Assembly: GCA_016212005.1 (NCBI GenBank)
Contig: JACRHP010000021.1
Coordinates: 1-61,900, forward strand
Source of the DNA: Candidatus Omnitrophota bacterium
GTDB lineage: Bacteria; Omnitrophota; Gorgyraeia; Zapsychrales; Zapsychraceae
Reading direction: 5' to 3'
Length of the DNA stretch: 61,900 bases
The first letter of the stretch is position 1, and each line of letters starts with the position of its first letter. The notes below the pieces were generated by a model. The model saw only the letters and a program-made list of their open reading frames with translations. It searched no databases and was not told the DNA's origin. Position numbers and translations under genes: made by a program. Positions 7,783 through 15,067 of this stretch are shown here, piece after piece.

Positions 7783-8223
7783 TTATTTTAACTTTTCTAA
7801 ATCAATTCCATCCTGCGGACGCCCTGCCTTTTTCTTTGCAACCACAAGCTCTTCCTTACCCAAAACATACACAGGTGTTTTTCCATAGCGGATCCTTTTC
7901 TTATTACGCCAAGCAAATTTTGCCGATACCCCGGGCAAATCCGTCATAATGTCAATCCTCACCGGGGCAATACCTATCTGAAAAATCATGGTATTGTCAT
8001 TAAAATCTTCCGGCTTAATCCTTTTAAGCGGTGCGCCAAACTCTTTTAAAGCATTGTAAATTTTCTGCACATCGTTTAATTCAGGAATGATCCAAACATC
8101 AATATCCTTTGTATAGCGGGGTTGAGCATAATACATCACTGCGTAAGCCCCGATTAAAAGATATTTAATGTCGTAAGCGTTCAATACTTTGAACAGATCT
8201 TCGTAGTCGGAGTGAACGTTCAT
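7783..8223 (-). CDS. nucleotidyltransferase-fold protein (DUF6036/AbiEii-like)
   Basis: A 146-residue protein with the minimal nucleotidyltransferase pattern: LLIGAYAVMYYAQPRYT followed by the acidic pair KDIDVWI. VRIDIMTDL supplies the third acidic strand and GKEELVVAKKKAGRPQDGID forms the C-terminal helix typical of this group. Such proteins are often the enzymatic half of toxin-antitoxin-like pairs. GAGGGAAAG precedes the ATG. It interrupts the KS-alpha/KS-beta pair and has lower GC than both. No PKS function is suggested. Confidence 0.75.
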   Translation of the reverse strand: MNVHSDYEDLFKVLNAYDIKYLLIGAYAVMYYAQPRYTKDIDVWIIPELNDVQKIYNALKEFGAPLKRIKPEDFNDNTMIFQIGIAPVRIDIMTDLPGVSAKFAWRNKKRIRYGKTPVYVLGKEELVVAKKKAGRPQDGIDLEKLK

Positions 8224-8368
8224 CTTTCCCTCTCAATTTACAGTAATCTCTAAGACACTCAAAGGCCGCGGCAAACCGCGCATGACTGCCTGCCCGGCGC
8301 CAAAACTTGCGGTCCCACTCTTCCGCATCTTTAAAACTCTTGGCTTTATGGACCCAGATTTTTTTCAT
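8165..8368 (-). CDS. small partner protein of the nucleotidyltransferase
   Basis: A 67-residue basic protein opening MKKIWVHKAKSFKDAEEWDRK, then FWRR. Small proteins of this style are usually encoded just before DUF6036-type nucleotidyltransferases. The frame runs 59 bases into the next gene, more overlap than usual, and the last residues (ERSLRLRRSVQSIERLRH) are simply the other frame of that gene. A lost stop codon or a frameshift near the end is possible. A probable antitoxin-like role is inferred from context only. Confidence 0.55.
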   Translation of the reverse strand: MKKIWVHKAKSFKDAEEWDRKFWRRAGSHARFAAAFECLRDYCKLRGKDERSLRLRRSVQSIERLRH

Positions 8369-8374
8369 ATCATT

Positions 8375-9637
8375 CTATCCCCCATTAAATCTCTTTAAAA
8401 CCATCGCCGAATGGATGCCGGAAAATCCGCTCGAGGTCTTGAGCATGCAGTTGACCCTCTTCTCCCGCGCCTTGTTCGGGATGTAATCCAGATCGCATTG
8501 CGGATCTGGAAATTCCTGATTGATCGTCGGCGGCAGAACGTTTCGCTCGAAGATCATTGCGCCCAGCGCCAGCTCAATGCCGTTAGCGCCAGCCAAGGGA
8601 TGGCCGATCATGGACTTAAACGAACTGATTGGAACTTTATACGCGTAATCGCCGAAGACCATCTTGTAGGCGTTGGTCTCAAAGACATCGTTTTGCCGTG
8701 TCGAGGATCCATGCGCGTTGATGTAATCGATCTCTTCCGGCTTGACCTTGGCATCCGCTAAAGCCAAACGGATACAGGACGCCTTGGCGTCGCCTTCCGG
8801 TGGCAGATCAGTCATGTGATAGGCGTTGTTGGTCGTGCCGAAGCCGGCGATCTCGCAGTAGATCCGCGCGCCGCGGCGCCTGGCGTGTTCCAATTCCTCG
8901 ACGACCAAAAGTCCGGCTCCCTCGGAGATGACAAAGCCGTTACGTTTGGCGTCAAACGGCCGCGAGGCTTTTTCCGGATGATCGTTATGCACGGACAAGA
9001 CATTGACCGTGTCGAACGCGCCAAAGGTGATCGGTGTGATCGGCGCTTCCGACGCGCCGGTGATCATGATGTCCACGTCCCCGTCGGCAATGGCCTCAAA
9101 CGAAAACCCGACGGAATCCGTGCCGGCGGTGCAGCCGGTGGAAATCGTGTTGCACACGCCCTTCAAACCGTATTTCGCGGAAATCTCGCTCGAGGGCGTA
9201 TTGAACATCGAGGCGTCATAAAGATCAGGCCGGACGATCGTCGGGTCGATGGGCTTCTTGCCACTGTCGGTGACCAGCGCAAATTCCTCTTCCATATATT
9301 TCGTCCCGCAGATGGCATTGGCCAGCGACACACCCATGCGCTCGCGGTTGATTTTCTTTAAATCAAGGCCGGAATCTTCCAGCGCCATGCGCGCGGCCAC
9401 CACCGCGAACTGGACGTAACGGTCCATGCGGATGGCCTCCTCGCGGCTCAAGCCCAGGGCGATCGGATCAAAGTCGTGGACCTGCGCGGCGATCTTGGTG
9501 TTAAACAAGGACACGTCAAACTCGGTGACGCGCCTGACCGCCGAGACGCCGTTGATCATATTTTTCCAGCACGCCTCTTTCCCGACACCGTTGGGGGAAA
9601 TAATCCCGACTCCTGTAACGACAACCCGCCTTGTCAT
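8375..9637 (-). CDS. KS-alpha, ketosynthase of the type II PKS
   Basis: A 420-residue condensing enzyme with a complete active site: Cys169 (STGCTAG), His309 (NAHGSST), Lys341 and His346 (FKSMIGHPLAG). The N-terminal VVVTGVGIISPNG and GFVISEGAG blocks are also family-typical. It catalyses decarboxylative condensation of malonyl-ACP and would dimerise with the inactive partner at 6496-7728. FabF of fatty-acid synthesis is the alternative, but a dedicated inactive partner, aromatase and cyclase nearby favour a polyketide role. The gene starts four bases after the ketopantoate-reductase-like gene ends. Confidence 0.9.
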   Translation of the reverse strand: MTRRVVVTGVGIISPNGVGKEACWKNMINGVSAVRRVTEFDVSLFNTKIAAQVHDFDPIALGLSREEAIRMDRYVQFAVVAARMALEDSGLDLKKINRERMGVSLANAICGTKYMEEEFALVTDSGKKPIDPTIVRPDLYDASMFNTPSSEISAKYGLKGVCNTISTGCTAGTDSVGFSFEAIADGDVDIMITGASEAPITPITFGAFDTVNVLSVHNDHPEKASRPFDAKRNGFVISEGAGLLVVEELEHARRRGARIYCEIAGFGTTNNAYHMTDLPPEGDAKASCIRLALADAKVKPEEIDYINAHGSSTRQNDVFETNAYKMVFGDYAYKVPISSFKSMIGHPLAGANGIELALGAMIFERNVLPPTINQEFPDPQCDLDYIPNKAREKRVNCMLKTSSGFSGIHSAMVLKRFNGG

Positions 9638-9641
9638 TTGC

Positions 9642-10655
9642 CTAAGCCCTTTCTCTATTCAATTCAAATGCTGCCTTGATTTCCTCGACACTAAAATATT
9701 TTTTACGGCCTTCCACCTGGTGGACCATCTCAACAATTTTCGCGTTCAGTACGGCTTCCTGCGCAGGGACGCGCGCCATCCTCACCACCTGGCCGTTGAT
9801 GTAATCGATCTCGCTCGCCCGGCCGCGCATGATGCTCTGCAGGATTGAGCCGTACAAAGGCTCCTTGCTTAAAGTCGTCAAAGTCTTGTTGATGATCCCG
9901 GCCGCCTGGTCGAGCGGCATGTTCGCCATCCCGTAAACGCGCTCCGCCGGGAATTGCGGCAGGGAAACCAGCCGGACGCCGTTTTTTTGCAGAATACCGA
10001 CCCCTTCTTTAAGGAGCAGGATGCTCAACCGGCACAGGTCCATGTCCGCGAAAGTTTCCTGCATGGATTTTCCCGTCAAGGCCGGGATACAGTTGTTGAA
10101 ATTGACGAACAGTTTCAGCCACTTCATCCCGACGATATCGTCCGCAGCGACGATGTTAAACCCTTTTTTCAATACCCCGGCGATCGTATCGAGTTTTTCG
10201 TCTCTCGGGCCGAAAGGCTTGCCGATGATCCAGTCACCATCAAAATTAAAGACCACTTCTCCCGGGCTGGTATATGTCGCGCCGAACATGACGATGCTGC
10301 TGTAAATGTTCTGCGCCGGGAAATACTGGCGGAGGATATTGTCAGCCTGCACGCCGTTTTGCGAGCTTAAAATACAGCTGCCTTGCAGGGATTGACGGTT
10401 CGCGCGGCAAACGTCCTCGATGTCCTGCGTCTTGACGGTAAAAATGACCAGATCATAATGCTGCTGGTCCAATTCCGGACGAACGGCGATCTGGATCCGC
10501 TCTTCGCCGCGCGTGCCGCGCACCTGCAAACCGTTATGTTCAATGGCCTGTGCCTGTTCCGGCCGCGCGAGGAGGACAACCCTTTCGCCCGCCTTCGTCA
10601 AGTAAGCGGCGACGACGGACCCGATCGCGCCGGCACCAATAATGGCGATGTTCAT
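9642..10655 (-). CDS. ketopantoate reductase-like oxidoreductase (PanE/ApbA family)
   Basis: A 337-residue protein with an N-terminal Rossmann motif (IAIIGAGAIGSVVAAYL) and the C-terminal helical domain containing the substrate Lys (GMKWLKLFVNFNNCIPAL) and a late SEIDYINGQVV block. That block and the Lys are typical of 2-dehydropantoate 2-reductases. TAGGAG precedes the ATG. Only four bases separate it from KS-alpha, so it is probably part of the cluster and may reduce a keto group of an intermediate instead of ketopantoate. True panE activity cannot be excluded from sequence alone. Confidence 0.8.
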   Translation of the reverse strand: MNIAIIGAGAIGSVVAAYLTKAGERVVLLARPEQAQAIEHNGLQVRGTRGEERIQIAVRPELDQQHYDLVIFTVKTQDIEDVCRANRQSLQGSCILSSQNGVQADNILRQYFPAQNIYSSIVMFGATYTSPGEVVFNFDGDWIIGKPFGPRDEKLDTIAGVLKKGFNIVAADDIVGMKWLKLFVNFNNCIPALTGKSMQETFADMDLCRLSILLLKEGVGILQKNGVRLVSLPQFPAERVYGMANMPLDQAAGIINKTLTTLSKEPLYGSILQSIMRGRASEIDYINGQVVRMARVPAQEAVLNAKIVEMVHQVEGRKKYFSVEEIKAAFELNRERA

Positions 10656-10665
10656 ATAAACTCCT

Positions 10666-10738
10666 ACCGCTAAATACCGCGAAATTTAACGCAAAATAAC
10701 GCGTCTTTTTGCGTAAATTTTCGCGTGATTTCGCGATT
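10666..10738. repeat. hairpin with 10-12-nt iterated arms (locus F)
   Basis: Left words are ACCGCTAAAT, ACCGCGAAATTT, AACGCAAAAT, AACGCG; right words are CTTTTTGCGT, AAATTTTCGCGT, GATTTCGCGATT. The same design as the other loci but with a longer, less regular word. It reaches the stop codon of the PCP_red gene and ends before the ribosome site of the reductase gene. Confidence 0.8.
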
Positions 10739-11012
10739 ATTTGGGTTCATACTTTTTATAATCAAACCCCACCCCGTCCAGGAGCCTGATCATCAGGCTG
10801 TAAAAAGTCATCGGGACCTCCGAAAAAAAAGCCCGGACAATATCCTCTTCTTCCACCATGTGAGAGCCGCGCTGTTGCGCGAGCATCGGCGCCTTTTTGT
10901 CGACGACGATCTTGGCGATCTCCCGGTGGAACAGCGGGATCCTGGTGATCATCTTCTCGTACTTCTGGCGGGCGATGGGTTCCCAATCTATTTTTATTTG
11001 TACATTTGACAT
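10737..11012 (-). CDS. PCP_red-domain small protein
   Basis: A 91-residue protein resembling the small helical domain found at the C-terminus of the BchB/ChlB subunit of dark protochlorophyllide reductase (PCP_red): IDWEPIARQKYEKMITRIP, then FHREIAKIVVDKKAPMLA, then VEEEDIVRAFF. Stand-alone copies occur in non-phototrophs; their role is not settled. The adjacent upstream gene is a BchE-type radical-SAM enzyme, so the two may work together. AAAGGA precedes the ATG. No other chlorophyll gene is present. Confidence 0.65.
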   Translation of the reverse strand: MSNVQIKIDWEPIARQKYEKMITRIPLFHREIAKIVVDKKAPMLAQQRGSHMVEEEDIVRAFFSEVPMTFYSLMIRLLDGVGFDYKKYEPK

Positions 11013-11029
11013 TTATTTTTCCTTTTACA

Positions 11030-11129
11030 TTGTCACCACGTCACCCCCCTGTTGGGGACTCCCTTCGGTCGCCGTCACAACGTCACCCGCGATATCATTG
11101 TGACCTTGTGTCCTGGTGACTTTGCGACC
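11030..11129. repeat. hairpin with 8-nt iterated arms and an internal insert (locus E)
   Basis: Left words are TTGTCACC, ACGTCACC, then a 26-base insert (11046-11071, with its own CCCC/GGGG stem and GACTCCCTTCGGTCGCC), then CCGTCACA, ACGTCACC. A 10-nt turn follows. Right words are TTGTGACC, TTGTGTCC, TGGTGACT, TTGCGACC. The insert resembles the CTCCCTTCGGGAG core of the in-CDS repeats at 850 and 12154. It fills the radical-SAM to PCP_red gap. Confidence 0.8.
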
Positions 11130-11135
11130 CAGCTA

Positions 11136-12626
11136 CTAAGCCGTGGCCGTCACGCGTGAATTTGCCTCCCACTTGGAGATATTGTCCATAAAGTCTTTGA
11201 CGCAGACCTTGACCTTGTCATGATAATTGCTGGAGAAGATCCGGTGGATACGTTCCGGTTTGGAATAATACTCGCGCATGCACCAGGCGCCGAGGCGTCC
11301 GACTTCCTCGATCGTCAAATGGTCCGTCGGGACAACCGGATGCTGAAAATCCCAATCTTTTAGATTGATCTTGTCCGGGTCGAACCAGCCCTTTTTGATC
11401 CCGTAGCGCCAGTCCGGGGAGTTGGGGACCGGGGTGAGGTAATCCAGGGCGAAGATGTCCGGGTCGATCTCATCAGCGATCTGCAGACGCTTCTTGATCT
11501 TTTCTTCCGTATCTTCTTTAAGTCCGATCAAAACGGTGCCGACGCTGCCGATATCGTTCTCCCGCAGGATCTGGACCGTCTTCTTGATCTGGTCGACAGT
11601 CACGCCCTTGCCCTGTTTGGCCAGGGTCATATCGTCTTCGACCTCAACACCCGTCAACGCCAGGAACAATCCCGCCTTCTTCATCAACGGCAGGATGTCG
11701 TGCTGGCTGATCCATTGGTCGGCCCGGCCCAGGCAGACCCAATCGATCTTGTTGCCGCGCTTGATCTTCTCGTTGCAAAACTCGATCATCGCCTGCGTGT
11801 CGGTATTGAACGCGTCGTCCTGGAACACGATCGTCGTGATCCCGTACTTTTTCTCCAGCAGTTCCAGTTCATCGACGATGCGTTTGCCGCTTAAGCCCCG
11901 CCACGACGTGAAATCCTTGGTCGCGGTGCGGCTGTCGTAGAGCGCCCATTCGTAACAGAAATGGCATTTGCCCGGGCACCCGCGCGAGGTCATCAGCTCC
12001 GCGAACGGCTTCCAGTACGTGTGCCCGACGTATTTATCCATCGGGAAAAGGTCGTACGCCGGCATCGGCAGGACGTTAAGATCAGGGATCAACTCCCGGT
12101 GCGGTCCGACCACGATCGTCCCATCTTTACGCCGCGAGACAAGGCCCGGGATCTCCTCCCGAAGGGAGCCTACCGGGCGCTCGTCCTTAGGGCTGCCGTT
12201 CATATTTTTAAGCAGGTCTTCCATCGTCAGCTCCGCCTCCCCGATCATGATGTAATCCAGCGTCGGATTCAGGCGCATCTGGCGTTCCCAGTCGCCGGAA
12301 TACCACAACCCGCCGGCAACGGTCTTGACCTGCGGCATGGCTTCCTTAATAAGGCGCAAGCCTTCGTTGAAATACCAGATGACCGCGGCACCGCAAGTCG
12401 AGTGCAAAAGCTCGCCGACAAAGACCATGTCCGGCTTGGTGTCCTTGGCGTATTTGACCATGGCGTCCCAGTCCATCTCCAGCGCCCGGCAGTCCAGCGC
12501 GTCGACCTCGGCGAGCTTTTTCTCGCGCAAGTAAGCGGCCAGCTGCGCGTGCATCTGGTTGGCGGCCAGGTGATACCCGTGTGAATCCCAGGCTTTAAGC
12601 GGTGGCGTTAAAAATAGCACTCTCAT
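11136..12626 (-). CDS. cobalamin-binding radical SAM enzyme, BchE-like
   Basis: A 496-residue protein with an N-terminal B12-binding-type Rossmann domain (about residues 1-160) followed by a radical-SAM barrel with the 4Fe-4S motif CPGKCHFC (CxxxCxxC). The layout matches the BchE/HpnR/P-methylase class, members of which perform cyclisations, methylations or oxygen-independent oxidations and release 5'-deoxyadenosine. Its ATG overlaps the stop of the upstream nucleotidyltransferase (ATGA). Position between the deoxynucleoside-salvage genes and the KS genes suggests a tailoring role. A 23-bp repeat encodes RPVGSLREE in frame near residue 155. Confidence 0.88.
   Translation of the reverse strand: MRVLFLTPPLKAWDSHGYHLAANQMHAQLAAYLREKKLAEVDALDCRALEMDWDAMVKYAKDTKPDMVFVGELLHSTCGAAVIWYFNEGLRLIKEAMPQVKTVAGGLWYSGDWERQMRLNPTLDYIMIGEAELTMEDLLKNMNGSPKDERPVGSLREEIPGLVSRRKDGTIVVGPHRELIPDLNVLPMPAYDLFPMDKYVGHTYWKPFAELMTSRGCPGKCHFCYEWALYDSRTATKDFTSWRGLSGKRIVDELELLEKKYGITTIVFQDDAFNTDTQAMIEFCNEKIKRGNKIDWVCLGRADQWISQHDILPLMKKAGLFLALTGVEVEDDMTLAKQGKGVTVDQIKKTVQILRENDIGSVGTVLIGLKEDTEEKIKKRLQIADEIDPDIFALDYLTPVPNSPDWRYGIKKGWFDPDKINLKDWDFQHPVVPTDHLTIEEVGRLGAWCMREYYSKPERIHRIFSSNYHDKVKVCVKDFMDNISKWEANSRVTATA
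12154..12176 (-). repeat. 23-bp palindromic repeat inside a CDS, copy 2
   Basis: Identical to 850-872 and read in the same frame (P-V-G-S-L-R-E-E) in an unrelated protein. Here it sits in a surface-like linker between the B12-binding and radical-SAM parts (SPKDE before, IPGLVSRR after). Shared wording between two unrelated families argues for insertion of a mobile palindrome. Confidence 0.75.
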
Positions 12627-13201
12627 CGTTCCTTCTCCTCTTTATTTTTATCGATAAGTTGTTTTAATTTCCCGGCAATCTCGGGAGATCCCTTCAGCGC
12701 ACACAACGGCTCTAAATGTTTCAGGATATATTGATAATCCAAACCGTTTCCCTGTCTTAACAAAACTCCCTCCACATCCATCCAGTCGATCATTCGATCG
12801 GCAAATGCCTTTAAAACAATAAGATCTTCAGCGGAACATGTGACCAACGGACAACCGGCATCGTAAGAAAACGGGCTGGCCCGTTTAATCATCTCTTGTT
12901 CAAACGGCAAGCCCGCGAGCGAAATATCAACAGGGACATGGTTGGAAGCCGTCAACAAAAGAACACGGTTCCTCAAGGCGAAATCCCCGGCGTCCTCGAC
13001 TCTGGATCTGAATTTCTTCAACAGATCATCGACGTAAGTTTGTTCATTGCCGAATCCTGACAACAGCGAAAGGTCGATATCCTGCGTCATGCGGACTTCT
13101 CCCCAACGGATCACAGCCAACCCTCCGATAAAACAAAAAGGCCATTTCCTTGCCTGCATAAATTTTTGTAATTCCAACCCCGCCTGAAACAAGGGATTCA
13201 T
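12623..13201 (-). CDS. nucleotidyltransferase-fold protein (AbiEii-like)
   Basis: A 192-residue protein with FCFIGGLAVIRWGEVRMT followed by QDIDLSLL, the G-G and D-x-D signature of the nucleotidyltransferase superfamily, and a third acidic position in HVPVDISLAGL. It forms a pair with the upstream 77-residue gene (ATGA overlap) and its own stop overlaps the start of the radical-SAM gene (ATGA). It is therefore embedded in the operon by translational coupling. It is a second, unrelated-looking pair of the kind seen at 7.8-8.4 kb. A toxin-like function is inferred from family context. Confidence 0.75.
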   Translation of the reverse strand: MNPLFQAGLELQKFMQARKWPFCFIGGLAVIRWGEVRMTQDIDLSLLSGFGNEQTYVDDLLKKFRSRVEDAGDFALRNRVLLLTASNHVPVDISLAGLPFEQEMIKRASPFSYDAGCPLVTCSAEDLIVLKAFADRMIDWMDVEGVLLRQGNGLDYQYILKHLEPLCALKGSPEIAGKLKQLIDKNKEEKER

Positions 13202-13431
13202 TTCGCCCCCGTCTTCATTTTCAGAAAAAATCTTTGCTGATCAACCAAGCCGCTGCTCAAACGCGCCTTGGGATGGTCACACGCCCATTGCAGCATTCCG
13301 TTAATGACTGCCTTGTTCTCCTGGTAGTCGTACGCGCGCAACTCGCGGCGCTTGATTTCCTTTAAAGCCTTCGCGGCGTTGCGCCACCCTTCAAGCCATT
13401 TCTTCATATTTTCTTTATCTTCCGCCGGCAT
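13198..13431 (-). CDS. small partner protein upstream of the AbiEii-like gene
   Basis: A 77-residue charged protein (WLEGWRNAAKALKEIKRREL, then RAYDYQENKAVI, ending SGLVDQQRFFLKMKTGAK). Proteins with the LRAYDYQ and QQRFF features are regularly found just before such nucleotidyltransferases. I take the second ATG as the start because GGGGAGG lies six bases upstream of it; the first ATG (13437) is too close to that site. Function unknown; probably an antitoxin-like partner. Confidence 0.6.
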   Translation of the reverse strand: MPAEDKENMKKWLEGWRNAAKALKEIKRRELRAYDYQENKAVINGMLQWACDHPKARLSSGLVDQQRFFLKMKTGAK

Positions 13432-13461
13432 GTTCATCCTCCCCTATTTTCAGTCGCTGGA

Positions 13462-14958
13462 TTAAAACCAGTTCGCCACGAGAGGTTTTCCCCCTGGCGT
13501 TTGATCCGTGCAAATGTGCTTGCTCTGCATATATTCTAAAAGCCCTTCATGCCCAAGCTCACGGCCGAAACCGCTTTGTTTGTATCCGCCGAAGGACGCC
13601 GCGTTATAAAACCCGCCGTAGGTATTGATCCAGACCGTGCCCGTCTGAAGTTGTTTGGCGACACGGTCGGCTTTGATTAAATCCTTAGTCCAAACACAGG
13701 CCGCCAATCCAAAATCGGAATCATTGGCAATAGACACGGCCTGCTGCTCGCCTTTAAACTTTATGACCGCCAGGACCGGGCCGAAAATCTCCTCCTGGGC
13801 AACGCTCATCTTGTTCGTTACATTTTCCAGAATGGTCGGCTCAAGAAAAAATCCCTTTTTAAGCTTCTCGTCTTGGGGAATTTTTCCGCCGCAAATAACC
13901 TTAGCGCCTTGCTTGAGGGCTTCCTCTATATATTGCAGTGCTTTGGCCTGCTGTTCCTTACTGACAACCGGCCCAAATTCCGTCTGATAATCCAAAGCGT
14001 TGCCGATCTTTAGTTTCTTGGTCTTCTCGACCAAAAGCTTCATGAATTTATCGTAGATGCTTTCCTCTAATAAAAGCCGTGAGCCGGCCGTGCACATCTG
14101 TCCCTGGTTCATAAAAATCGCGGACATCGTCCCGCCGACCGCGGTTTCCAGATCACAATCGCCGAAAACGATATTCGGCGATTTGCCACCCAATTCCAGG
14201 CTCAATTTTTTGGTCGTCTGGCTTGCCAGACGCATGATTTCCTGCCCGGTCTGTGTTCCCCCGGTAAAACTGACCATGTCCACATCTTTGTCCGTGACCA
14301 GAAGTCGCGCGGCATCTTTATTAGTCGTGGCCACGACATTCAAAATTCCAGCAGGCAATCCAGCTTCCTTGACGATTTGCGCCAAGCGCATGACCGACGC
14401 GCAGCCGACGGATGACGGTTTAAGGATAACGGCATTTCCGGCGATTAACGCGGGCGCCATCTTCCACGCCGCCATGATCAAAGGATAATTCCAGGGAATA
14501 ATGCAGGACACAACGCCCATCGGTTCAAAGGTCGTCAAACTTTTTACCTGATCGGTGACAGAATTCTGCCGGTCTTTAGCCACCGTCTCGAGACTTCCGA
14601 AATATTCAAAACAATCCGCGGCCGTCGGGACATCGATGAACGATGATTGTTTCAAAGTCTTGCCGATATTCGCTGATTCCAGGTCTGCCAGTTCTTTGGC
14701 GTGCTTACGGATCAGGTCGGCGATCTTCCTTAAATAAATGCCGCGCTCCGCGACACTCATGTTGCGCCAAGTGCCTTGGTTAAATTCCGTCAACGTTGAC
14801 GAAATTGCTTTCTTGATATCTTCCGCTGTGGCATCAGCGACACGGGCAAAGGCCTCTCCCGTGGACGGATTGACCAACTCAAAATATTTCCCGGACGCCG
14901 CGCCGATAAGCTCGCCGTGGACCAACAGATCAAATTGTTGTTTCTCGACCGTCAACAT
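13462..14958 (-). CDS. aldehyde dehydrogenase (NAD(P)-dependent)
   Basis: A 498-residue member of the ALDH superfamily with the cofactor region PWNYPLIMAAWKMAPAL, SFTGGTQTG, the catalytic Glu in LELGGKSPN and the nucleophile in GQMCTAGSRLL. It oxidises an aldehyde to an acid. It directly follows the aldolase gene, so the aldolase's aldehyde product (acetaldehyde if the substrate is 5-deoxyribulose 1-phosphate) is the likely substrate. I chose the ATG at 14958, which has AGGA five bases upstream; another ATG lies two codons earlier. Confidence 0.9.
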   Translation of the reverse strand: MLTVEKQQFDLLVHGELIGAASGKYFELVNPSTGEAFARVADATAEDIKKAISSTLTEFNQGTWRNMSVAERGIYLRKIADLIRKHAKELADLESANIGKTLKQSSFIDVPTAADCFEYFGSLETVAKDRQNSVTDQVKSLTTFEPMGVVSCIIPWNYPLIMAAWKMAPALIAGNAVILKPSSVGCASVMRLAQIVKEAGLPAGILNVVATTNKDAARLLVTDKDVDMVSFTGGTQTGQEIMRLASQTTKKLSLELGGKSPNIVFGDCDLETAVGGTMSAIFMNQGQMCTAGSRLLLEESIYDKFMKLLVEKTKKLKIGNALDYQTEFGPVVSKEQQAKALQYIEEALKQGAKVICGGKIPQDEKLKKGFFLEPTILENVTNKMSVAQEEIFGPVLAVIKFKGEQQAVSIANDSDFGLAACVWTKDLIKADRVAKQLQTGTVWINTYGGFYNAASFGGYKQSGFGRELGHEGLLEYMQSKHICTDQTPGGKPLVANWF

Positions 14959-14982
14959 ATTCATCCTACTCAACAGGTACCT

Positions 14983-15067
14983 GCTGCCCCGGCATTCTCT
15001 AAATCGATGGTATTGCCGGGACACGCTGCATTCCTGTCTTCGTTATCACTCGACAGGAACTTGCTGC
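14983..15067. repeat. duplicated aldolase 3' end with a small hairpin between copies
   Basis: On the minus strand GGCAGCAAGTTCCTGTCGAG at the true end of the aldolase is repeated about 60 bases later as GGCAGCAGGTACCTGTTGAG, just before the aldehyde dehydrogenase ribosome site. Between them CCCGGCAAT pairs with ATGCCGGG. The second copy still carries a TGA in the old frame. It looks like an insertion that duplicated the gene's last 20 bases. Confidence 0.6.

Noticed and set aside
6496-9637. Two FabF genes of ordinary fatty-acid synthesis
   Set aside because: One copy has lost all three catalytic residues, no FabD, FabG operon, FabZ or FabH is adjacent, and aromatase and cyclase genes are present.
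10737-12626. Bacteriochlorophyll synthesis locus
   Set aside because: Only a BchE-type radical-SAM gene and a PCP_red singleton are present; no other pigment gene is nearby and the context is polyketide and nucleoside metabolism.
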